Part shown: in pieces, positions 22,939-28,427 of the stretch | Position numbering within the stretch: the first letter of the stretch is position 1 | How the letters are laid out: the number at the start of each line of letters is the position of its first letter | From: VRUE01 sp035554595 | Lineage (GTDB): Bacteria; Actinomycetota; Thermoleophilia; Solirubrobacterales; 70-9 | Direction of reading: 5' to 3' | DNA length: 28,427 nt | Assembly (NCBI GenBank): GCA_035554595.1 | Contig: DATMIH010000207.1 | Span: 1 to 28,427, forward strand | Position numbers and translations under genes: made by a program | Notes under the pieces: model-generated | Told to the model about the DNA's origin: nothing | The model's input: only the letters and a program-made list of their open reading frames with translations | The model's database searches: none

Positions 22939-23360
22939 GCGCCAGCGAGTTCGCCTACCGCGTCGGCGCCGCCGCCCGCCGCCCCGCGAGCTGGTGGGAG
23001 CTGATCAAGTTCGGCATGGTTGGCGGCTCCGGCTACCTGATCAACCTCGGCGTCTTTGCTTTCCTCAGTGGCAATCTCGGCGTCCATCACCTGATCGCAG
23101 CGATCGGAGCATTCTGCGTCGCCTTCGCCAGCAACTTCTTCTGGAACCGCCACTGGACCTTCGGCGCCGCCGGCGGCCACGCCGGCTTCCAGGCAGCGCG
23201 CTTCTTCGCTGTCAGCGTCGCTGCGCTGTTGATCAACCTGGCGGTCCTGCAGGCGCTGGTAGGGGGGACCGCGATGGGTGACCTCACCGCCCAGGCGATC
23301 GCCGTGGCGGTGGCGATGCCGTTCAACTTCCTCGGCAACAAGCTCTGGACCTTCGCTTAG
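22935..23360 (+). CDS. GtrA family membrane protein
   Basis: A 141-residue protein with four predicted transmembrane helices and the GtrA pattern: ELIKFGMVGGSGYLINLGVF, then FASNFFWNRHWTF between helices two and three, and FNFLGNKLWTF at the end. GtrA proteins are thought to help move undecaprenyl- or polyprenyl-linked sugars across the membrane, providing donors for GT-C transferases. GTG 22935 overlaps the preceding glycosyltransferase by four bases, supporting a joint role in envelope glycosylation with the GH92 enzyme. Confidence 0.9.
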   Translation: MSASEFAYRVGAAARRPASWWELIKFGMVGGSGYLINLGVFAFLSGNLGVHHLIAAIGAFCVAFASNFFWNRHWTFGAAGGHAGFQAARFFAVSVAALLINLAVLQALVGGTAMGDLTAQAIAVAVAMPFNFLGNKLWTFA

Positions 23361-23428
23361 CAGCCACCCCCAGCGCCTCTCGGCCAATCGGTACGGCCCA
23401 GTCTCCGGCTCGCTAATATTCCTGAGCA

Positions 23429-24208
23429 ATGGGGGAGGCCAGCGCAACCGAGATTCCGCAGGATTGGTATCGCTCGGCGTTTCCGCCCGAGGAGACGCTG
23501 AAGCGCCCCTGGGCCGATCGTACCGGCGCCGAAGTCGACCGGGCGCTGGCGATGCTGGGGGCCCAGGGCGGCGAGCGGGTACTCGACATGGCCTGCGGCA
23601 CCGGTCGCCACTCGCACGAGCTCGCCCGTCGCGGCTTCGAGGTGGTCGGGGTCGACATCTCACCCGACCTGCTGGCTATCGCTGAAGCCGACGCCGAGGC
23701 TGAGTCGCTCAACGCCTCCTTTCTTGCCGTCGATCTACGCGAGCTCGACTTCGACCAGGAGTTCGACCTCGTCCTCAACCTCAACGACGGCGCAATCGGA
23801 TACTTCGAGACCGAGGAGGAGAACCACCGCACCTTCGAGGTGATCGCCGCGGCCCTGCGCGCCGGGGGCGGCAACCTGCTGCAGCTGCCAAACGTGCTCT
23901 ACGCCGAGACGCACCTGCCACAGAAAACCTGGATCGCGGGTGAGGGCATGGTCGAACTGATCGATCACCGCTGGGACGCCCGCACACGCTACTTAGAAGG
24001 ATCGACGATGCCGATCCTCGTCGGCGAGACCTTCGAGGGGGTCGCCCCGATCCCATTTCGCCAGCGGCTCTACTCGGTCGAGGAGCTAACCGAGATCTAC
24101 GCCTCGGTAGGCATGGAGTTCGCCGGCGCCTTTCGGGGGACGGGCAAGCCACGGCCGCCGAAGGAGAGCCAGTTCGAGGTCTTCTTCGCGGGCCGCAAGC
24201 CCGCCTAA
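23429..24208 (+). CDS. Class I SAM-dependent methyltransferase
   Basis: A 259-residue cytosolic protein with a Rossmann-like methyltransferase fold. Motif I is VLDMACGTGRHSHELARRG (residues ~52-70) and the acidic end of strand two is VVGVDIS. The post-motif region is FLAVDLRELDFDQEFDLVLNL. The C-terminal half (YLEGSTMPILVGETFEG, RLYSVEELTEIYASVGMEF) resembles small-molecule methyltransferases, but the substrate is not readable. A TAATAT element (23414-23419) nine bases before ATG 23429 suggests a nearly leaderless message. It ends four bases from the convergent gene at 24213. Confidence 0.8.
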   Translation: MGEASATEIPQDWYRSAFPPEETLKRPWADRTGAEVDRALAMLGAQGGERVLDMACGTGRHSHELARRGFEVVGVDISPDLLAIAEADAEAESLNASFLAVDLRELDFDQEFDLVLNLNDGAIGYFETEEENHRTFEVIAAALRAGGGNLLQLPNVLYAETHLPQKTWIAGEGMVELIDHRWDARTRYLEGSTMPILVGETFEGVAPIPFRQRLYSVEELTEIYASVGMEFAGAFRGTGKPRPPKESQFEVFFAGRKPA

Positions 24209-24212
24209 CGCC

Positions 24213-24572
24213 CTACCAGTCGCCCTCCAGCCAGCGCATCAGCTCCGGCATGCGTCCGCGCAGATCCGGTCGTGCCGAGGCCAGCTCGGTGCTGGCCAGT
24301 TGGATCGCACTGCCGAGCGCAAGCGTCGCCTTCGGCGCGCTCAGCGGCAGGCCCTGCTCGAGCCCCTCGAGCGCCCCCGCGTCCCCGCGCAGTGCCCAAA
24401 GTGCTTCCCGTGTCGCTGTCGGATCCTCCTCCGCGAACTCGACTACTCGCATCACGGCGTCGCGCACCGCGTCACCGGTTGGGGCGTAGGTGGCAGCGTC
24501 AACCACCTCGCCCACGAGTCGGTCGTCCAAACGGCCGTCGAGGACTGCGGCGAGTTCTCTACCCTCTGTCAC
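24213..24572 (-). CDS. Unrecognised small helical protein
   Basis: A 119-residue soluble protein, mostly helical and acidic (MTEGRELAAVLDGRLDD at the start, PELMRWLEGDW at the end), with no Cys, signal or membrane segment. GTG 24572 is chosen because GGGAGG lies about six bases upstream on the minus strand; a longer frame to 24632 adds a poor-looking N-terminus. It is convergent with the methyltransferase and divergent from the synthetase-like gene. I recognise no family. Codon third positions are G/C-rich as in neighbours, supporting a real gene. Confidence 0.6.
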   Translation of the reverse strand: MTEGRELAAVLDGRLDDRLVGEVVDAATYAPTGDAVRDAVMRVVEFAEEDPTATREALWALRGDAGALEGLEQGLPLSAPKATLALGSAIQLASTELASARPDLRGRMPELMRWLEGDW

Positions 24573-24750
24573 TGGGACCTCCCTCTTCGGGTCTGCCTGC
24601 CCCCAGTCCTCGCATCTGTGGCCCGAGGACAAGCGTTACAGACATCAGTGTAGATGTCCGAGAAGACCATAATCCCCAACTCTGCATTGGTCAAATATTC
24701 CCGCGCACGACCCGGGTAGGCTCAGCGAGCGAGGTGAGAAGGCGAGCCAG

Positions 24751-27030
24751 ATGAGCACGACGACAGGGAAATACGACCCAGCGGAGGTTGAGGCGGAGCG
24801 CCAGGCGGTGTGGTCTGAGCGCGATGCTTTTGCCACCCCGGATCCGAGTGACGGCGCCCGCTCGATTTACATCAAGCCCTCCAGTCCCTTCACCTCGGGC
24901 AAACTGCACATGGGCCACGTCCGCGATTACTCGATCGGCGACGCCTACGCGCGCTTTCGTCGCGCCCTTGGCGATGACGTGCTCTTCGGCTTCGGCTTCG
25001 ACGCCTTCGGCCTGCCGGCCGAGATGGCGGCGATCGAGCGCAAGATCCCGCCGGCCGACTGGGTCGAGAGCTGCGGCGAGCGGATGCTCGAGCAGATGCG
25101 TCGGCTCGGCTTCTCCTTTGACTACGAGCGCGTCTTCTACAGCTCCGACGAGGGGCAGTACCGCTGGTCGCAGTGGCTCTTCGTGACCCTGCTCGAGGCC
25201 GGTCTGATCTACCGCGCCGACACCACCGTCGACTGGTGCGATCACTGCCGCACCACGCTCGCTGCGCTGCAGGTCGAGGACGGGCGCTGCTGGCGCTGCC
25301 ACAACGAGGTGCGCCTGATCCGCCGCCCGACCTGGTTCCTGCGGATCACGCCCTACCTCGAGGAGAACGACGCCCGCCTGCCGGAGCTGGAGGCCGATTG
25401 GGACGAGATATCGCTCTCGACCCAGCGCTACATCCTCGGCCGCAGCGATGGGGTGGAGGTCGACCTCGACAGCGGTGAGGATGGCGGTCCCTCGCTCCTC
25501 GCCTTCACGCCGCATCCCGATGCGGCCGCGCAGGCGAGCTTCGTCCTGCTCTCGCCCCGCCACCCCGAGGTCGAGGCGTGGGCTACCGATCCGGCCGTCG
25601 CTGGGCAGCTCAACGAGCTGCGCTCGGGGGGCTGGGAGCGCAGCGCCCGCGACGCCAAGTCGGTGCCGCTGGTCGACACCGGCATGACGGTGAGGGCGCC
25701 CTGGAATGGAACCCGGTTGCCCGTGGTCGTCACACCGCTGGTCGACGCCCGCTACGGGCCGACCGCCGCGCTGGGGATCCCCGCCGTCGACGAGGCCGAC
25801 GCGGCGCTGGCCGCGCGTCTCGAGCGTCTGCAGGAGGGTGCGAGCAGCGAGGACGCGGAGGCGTCTGCGCCTGACGGCCGTGTGAGCGCGGAGACGGCCG
25901 CACCCGACGCGACCCAGCCCGATGCCCGGCCGGCGGTCCGCTACCGCGCCGCCGACTTCTCGATCTCGCGCCAGCGCTTCTGGGGCACACCGATCCCGAT
26001 CGTCAACTGCGAGAGCTGCGGCCCGGTGCCCGTCCCCGAGCAGGACCTGCCGGTCGTCCTCCCGCGTGACATCGAGCCGACCGGTGAGGGCAACCCGCTG
26101 GCCGAGCGAGCCGAGTTCGTCGAGGTCGCCTGCCCGCGCTGCGGCGAGCCGGCCAAGCGCGAGACCGACACCCTCGATTGCCACTTCGACGCGCTCTGGC
26201 TCTGGGTCCCCTCGGCGGTGCCGCCCGAGGCGCGGGCCGAGCAGATGTTCAGCCACCCCGACCTGCAGCGCTGGCTGCCCTCCGAGCGCCTCGTCGCCGG
26301 CGCCGACTCCGGTGGCTTCGTCTTTGACCAGCGCGTCGTCACCAAGGCCCTGCGCGACATCGGTCCGTTCTCATTCATGGAGCACGGCGAGCCCTTCAGC
26401 GGCTGCCTCTTCCACGAGATGGTGATCGCCGACGGGCGCAAGATGAGCAAGCACCTCGGCAACGTCGTCGACCCCGACGAGCTGGTTGAGCAATACGGCG
26501 CCGACACCGTCCGCCTCGCCGTGCTCTACGCCGCCGGACCAGCCAAGACGCTCAACTGGAACGATGGCGCCCTGCGCTTCGCCTCGCGTTTCCTCCACAA
26601 CGTCTGGATCTACTCCCAGGCGCGCTTCGCCGGCCTCGAGGCGGCGCCCGAGGACGCGGAGGCCGCGGCTGACACCGAGTTCATGCGCGAGCGCCTGCGC
26701 AAGTGGTGCGACAACGGCCTCAGTCGCATCACCGAGGACCTGGGGGAGCTGCAGATGCACAAGGCGGTGCGCAACGTGACCAGGCTCTTCGAGCGCATCC
26801 AGGACTTTGAGAAGCGGGTGATCCAGCGCCGCGGGGCGCTTTGCCGGGCCGACGCGGAGGCTCAGGTGGCGGCGCTGAAGCTGCTGGCGCAGACCCTGGC
26901 GCCGTTCGCGCCGCACGCGGCCGAGGGGCTGCTGCTGGCCGCTGGAGCGGAGGACGGGGAGGACCTGCCGGGGCCCTGGCCCGAGCGCCTTGACCTGAGC
27001 GAGATCTCGGCCGGCGTCGTCGCCTCATGA
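24751..27030 (+). CDS. Divergent leucyl-tRNA synthetase-like class I aminoacyl-tRNA synthetase
   Basis: A 759-residue protein with LeuRS layout. The HIGH motif is HMGH (53-56) in SGKLHMGHVRDY, followed by GFDAFGLPAEMAAIERK. Zinc-type Cys pairs lie at 163/166/180/183 and 420/423/461/464. CP1 covers ~225-400, and the KMSKS motif is KMSKH (564-568). Several features differ from ordinary LeuRS: the Thr-rich editing motif TTRPDT reads TPHPDA (253-258), the NWIGRSEG region reads RYILGRSDG, the DTFVDSSWY region reads DCHFDALWL, and the protein stops at PWPERLDL without the C-terminal tRNA-binding domain. A Glu/Ala/Asp-rich linker (~360-395) lies at the end of CP1. AGAAGG lies eight bases before ATG 24751. 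It may be the organism's sole but streamlined LeuRS, or a paralogue with another job; 'leuS' is not assigned for that reason. Confidence 0.85.
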   Translation: MSTTTGKYDPAEVEAERQAVWSERDAFATPDPSDGARSIYIKPSSPFTSGKLHMGHVRDYSIGDAYARFRRALGDDVLFGFGFDAFGLPAEMAAIERKIPPADWVESCGERMLEQMRRLGFSFDYERVFYSSDEGQYRWSQWLFVTLLEAGLIYRADTTVDWCDHCRTTLAALQVEDGRCWRCHNEVRLIRRPTWFLRITPYLEENDARLPELEADWDEISLSTQRYILGRSDGVEVDLDSGEDGGPSLLAFTPHPDAAAQASFVLLSPRHPEVEAWATDPAVAGQLNELRSGGWERSARDAKSVPLVDTGMTVRAPWNGTRLPVVVTPLVDARYGPTAALGIPAVDEADAALAARLERLQEGASSEDAEASAPDGRVSAETAAPDATQPDARPAVRYRAADFSISRQRFWGTPIPIVNCESCGPVPVPEQDLPVVLPRDIEPTGEGNPLAERAEFVEVACPRCGEPAKRETDTLDCHFDALWLWVPSAVPPEARAEQMFSHPDLQRWLPSERLVAGADSGGFVFDQRVVTKALRDIGPFSFMEHGEPFSGCLFHEMVIADGRKMSKHLGNVVDPDELVEQYGADTVRLAVLYAAGPAKTLNWNDGALRFASRFLHNVWIYSQARFAGLEAAPEDAEAAADTEFMRERLRKWCDNGLSRITEDLGELQMHKAVRNVTRLFERIQDFEKRVIQRRGALCRADAEAQVAALKLLAQTLAPFAPHAAEGLLLAAGAEDGEDLPGPWPERLDLSEISAGVVAS

Positions 27031-27035
27031 GCAGC

Positions 27036-27055
27036 GGTTTTTGTTCCAAAAAACC
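27036..27055. other. A/T-rich hairpin between synthetase and GNAT genes
   Basis: GGTTTTT (27036-27042) pairs with AAAAACC (27049-27055) across a six-base loop, directly after the synthetase stop codon. The right arm abuts the -35 hexamer of the next promoter. It may be a weak terminator or a regulatory site. Confidence 0.35.
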
Positions 27056-27085
27056 TTGACTGTTCCCATCTAAGACCCCTATAGT
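27056..27085 (+). promoter_or_regulatory. Housekeeping-type promoter, predicted leaderless start
   Basis: TTGACT (27056-27061) and TATAGT (27080-27085) are separated by 18 bases, close to the sigma-70/SigA consensus. The expected transcription start, about seven bases after the -10, falls at or next to GTG 27092, the first codon of the GNAT-like gene. Confidence 0.75.
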
Positions 27086-27091
27086 TGAGGT

Positions 27092-27931
27092 GTGGCAGCG
27101 GAAGGCAGCGCGGCATTTGACGCGGTTGCCCTCGACGAGGCCGAGAAGCAGTTCTGGAGAGGACTTTGGGACACGGCCTGCGAGGACGCCGTCGTCGACC
27201 TTGGGATCGACATGGTGCGGTTCGGTCCGGTTGCGGCTGCCGTCGTCGCCGAGGAAGCGGCCGAGCCGGCGCTCAACTTCATCCTCGGCGCCGGTGGTCC
27301 GGGCGCGATCGAGGACGGCCACCTGCCGGCGGCGGTGCGCTGGATGGAGCGCCACGACGTCGATTTCCGCGTCTCGTTGACCCCGGGCCTACCCGAGCAA
27401 GAGGCGGCTGAACAGTGGCTGCGACAGCGTCACTACCGCCTCCTCGACGGGCCGATGAAGCTGCTGCGCGACGGATCGCCGCCGCGCTTTGAACGGCCGA
27501 CCGGGATCGATATCTACGAGCGGGTGGACCCCTGGGAAGACGAAGGTTTCGGCGACCCCCTCGCCGAGAGCCTCGGCTTCGCCAGCTGGGCCGCGACCTT
27601 CTTCCTCGACCTGCCGGGCACGCCCGGCTGGCGCTGCTACTGCGCGGTCGACGGCGATGAGCCCCTCGCCTACGTGGCGATGCACCTGCACGACGATGTC
27701 GCCGTGCTTGCTCTCGCCTCGCGGCTCGTCCCCGCGGGCGACGGCCGTGGCCAGCGTGCCGTTCTGCACCGCTGCATCGATGACGCCGCGGCGGCGGGCT
27801 GTACGACGATCGCCGTCGCTGAGGCAGGCTGTGCACCCGCGGTCGCCGATCGCGAGAGCCTCATTCAGGCGGGATTTGAGGACGCCGTCCGCACCTTCAC
27901 TTGGCAGCCTCGTGCCCGGGTGCCGATGTAG
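27092..27931 (+). CDS. GNAT-like acetyltransferase domain protein
   Basis: A 279-residue soluble protein. The C-terminal ~120 residues look like a GNAT fold: a strand pair (CYCAVDGDEPLAYVAMHL), a second (VAVLALASRLVPAG), the acetyl-CoA pyrophosphate-loop motif GDGRGQRAVLHRCIDDA, and CTTIAVAE followed by a Gly-Phe turn (AGFEDAVRTFTW). The N-terminal ~150 residues could be a second, degenerate GNAT-like domain (FILGAGGPGAIEDG, AVRWMERHDVDFRV). The substrate is unknown. GTG 27092 is the only sensible start: it lies at the predicted transcription start, and no Shine-Dalgarno is possible, so translation is probably leaderless. Stop TAG 27929-27931 is followed by an A/T-rich stretch and a promoter. 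Confidence 0.75.
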   Translation: MAAEGSAAFDAVALDEAEKQFWRGLWDTACEDAVVDLGIDMVRFGPVAAAVVAEEAAEPALNFILGAGGPGAIEDGHLPAAVRWMERHDVDFRVSLTPGLPEQEAAEQWLRQRHYRLLDGPMKLLRDGSPPRFERPTGIDIYERVDPWEDEGFGDPLAESLGFASWAATFFLDLPGTPGWRCYCAVDGDEPLAYVAMHLHDDVAVLALASRLVPAGDGRGQRAVLHRCIDDAAAAGCTTIAVAEAGCAPAVADRESLIQAGFEDAVRTFTWQPRARVPM

Positions 27932-27955
27932 AAAAAGCGAATTTCTAGCGTTTTT
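27932..27955 (+). terminator. Weak terminator-like hairpin ending in T5
   Basis: AAAAAGC (27932-27938) can pair with GC-G-TTTTT (27948-27955, one bulged G), and the run of five T forms the 3' arm. It directly follows the GNAT stop codon. The stem is A/T-rich and short, so termination would be weak. Confidence 0.4.
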
Positions 27956-27976
27956 GGACGTTTACACTAAAAAGAC

Positions 27977-28006
27977 TTGACCAGTGCGTGGTGAATCTGT
28001 TATACG
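27977..28006 (+). promoter_or_regulatory. Housekeeping-type promoter of the structured RNA segment
   Basis: TTGACC (27977-27982) and TATACG (28001-28006) are 18 bases apart; reading TTATAC one base earlier gives a 17-base spacer. Transcription would start near 28013. The surrounding stretch 27931-28010 is unusually A/T-rich for this genome. No coding sequence follows within the window, supporting an RNA product. Confidence 0.6.
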
Positions 28007-28012
28007 TACTCT

Positions 28013-28425
28013 TGCTGACGACCAAGCGCCAAGTGGAGAGGTGGGGACCCAGTCGGGCGACTCGCCTTGCGATGGCAAAAGGAGTGACCAGTCATGAGTC
28101 GAGTTGTTGGCCGTAACAAGAGCATTAGGGAGGCGACGGTGTCGTGGGCATTGCCCCACCTCCAGCTCGCGACGCTGCCCGGTGCTATGACGGCCACATC
28201 GCCCTCCCACCTCTGGCAGCCTGGCCCCCGGAGAGGGGGGGCGGCCATGTAAATGGGCCATGGCGCTCGTGAGGCGTGACGCTGGGAAACCGGCCACGCC
28301 GGACAGTCGCGCCGGGGAGCGCAGTCAAAGGCCCCGACGCAGCCGTAGCTCAGGCCAGAGCCCAGATAAGCGCTGGTCGGAGGTTGGGCCCGCCCCGCGG
28401 AAGCTGACACCGCCGGGGCGGGCCC
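28013..28425 (+). ncRNA. Large structured RNA, candidate HEARO / IscB-IsrB omega RNA
   Basis: A G+C-rich segment without plus-strand coding potential, behind a good promoter and full of nested complementary segments. Visible pairings are CGACTC/GAGTCG (28058-28063 with 28096-28101), ACAT...ATGT closing a long C-rich/G-rich stem (about 28196-28249), CCGGC-CAC-GCCGG (28290-28302), CTGGG (28282-28286) with CCCAG (28361-28365), and a final perfect 12-bp stem (28386-28397 with 28414-28425). From memory, IscB omega RNAs share CTCGTGAGGC/ATTCGTAAGGC-like and ACGC-CTGGGA segments, then AGATAAGC shortly before a 3'-terminal hairpin; here these occur in the same order (28267-28276, 28279-28287, 28364-28371, hairpin). 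Omega/HEARO RNAs guide the RuvC/HNH nucleases IscB or IsrB of IS200/IS605-like elements, and the nuclease gene normally lies just 3'. The 5' end of the RNA and the guide portion are not defined. It could instead be another large RNA class or a non-autonomous copy. Confidence 0.55.
28386..28425 (+). other. Perfect 12-bp terminal hairpin of the structured RNA
   Basis: GGGCCCGCCCCG (28386-28397) is the exact reverse complement of 28414-28425, with a 16-base loop. It could be the 3' hairpin of an omega-type RNA or a transcription terminator; the two bases visible after it (AC) do not show whether a T-run follows. Confidence 0.75.
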
Positions 28426-28427
28426 AC

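Noticed and set aside
24691..26256. 521-codon minus-strand frame opposite the synthetase-like gene
   Set aside because: Shadow frame with repetitive acidic/Arg composition; the plus strand encodes clear class I synthetase motifs.
28000..28410. 136-codon minus-strand reading frame over the structured RNA segment
   Set aside because: It is antisense to the dense hairpin region, has no recognisable domain, and its open frame is explained by G+C-rich complementary sequence. Spurious frames of this type are common over structured RNAs.
28013..28427. RNase P RNA, tmRNA or a known riboswitch as the identity of the structured segment
   Set aside because: I did not find the RNase P GAGGAAAGTCC hallmark, a tmRNA tRNA-like end, or a convincing SAM or cobalamin riboswitch core; a short GGGAAACCGG stretch only loosely recalls a cobalamin element.
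1..28427. CRISPR array or prophage module
   Set aside because: No regularly spaced direct repeats, and no phage structural, integrase or transposase genes were seen.

Overview
The window looks like a chromosomal segment of a high-G+C actinobacterium, most probably class Thermoleophilia (Solirubrobacterales or a relative). That placement is an inference. It rests on G+C-rich coding sequence with many GTG/TTG starts and overlapping start/stop codons, and on families I associate with that group: a secreted protein with paired SGCV-KLN repeats, a truncated secreted protein with PPAPNKPI/APGATGCG motifs, an M23-type fragment ending in RRWD, and a collagen-repeat anchored protein.

Positions 1-5280 are accessory and patchy. 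They hold a truncated M23 peptidase remnant, a lower-G+C GHKL-type ATPase gene, a possible antisense TetR tail, a broken secreted-protein gene with a good terminator, a collagen-like surface protein, an ~830-base stretch without a convincing gene, and a small DUF4160 gene. Two overlapping sets of inverted repeats surround the DUF4160 gene.

Positions 5343-14335 are denser. Two APC-superfamily permeases with C-terminal UspA-like domains flank a low-G+C duplicated secreted protein and a small membrane protein. Two RCK (TrkA-like) proteins and an FAD/NAD(P) oxidoreductase follow in a tightly packed run, then tRNA-Gln(CTG) and a lipoprotein. The permease-plus-RCK arrangement suggests nucleotide-responsive control of transport, but no Trk/Ktr pore is present here.

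Positions 14443-18968 (minus strand) hold a heterodimer-type ABC exporter pair and an anchored secreted protein. One ABC subunit has a degenerate Walker B/Q-loop and the other has a non-canonical signature (LSAGQ). Both genes carry a perfect 13-bp inverted repeat in the same linker of the nucleotide-binding domain. Positions 18971-23360 form an overlapping run: a GH92 alpha-mannosidase, a GT-C (PMT-like) glycosyltransferase and a GtrA protein, suggesting cell-surface mannose/glycan work. A methyltransferase and an unrecognised helical protein follow.

Positions 24751-27931 carry a divergent leucyl-tRNA synthetase-like enzyme (altered editing motif, no C-terminal domain) and a GNAT-like protein with a clear promoter that predicts a leaderless mRNA. 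The last ~450 bases contain a second promoter and a G+C-rich, highly structured non-coding segment ending in a perfect 12-bp hairpin. Its layout and several short motifs resemble, from memory, HEARO/omega RNAs that accompany IscB/IsrB nucleases. If so, the nuclease gene should lie just beyond the right edge.
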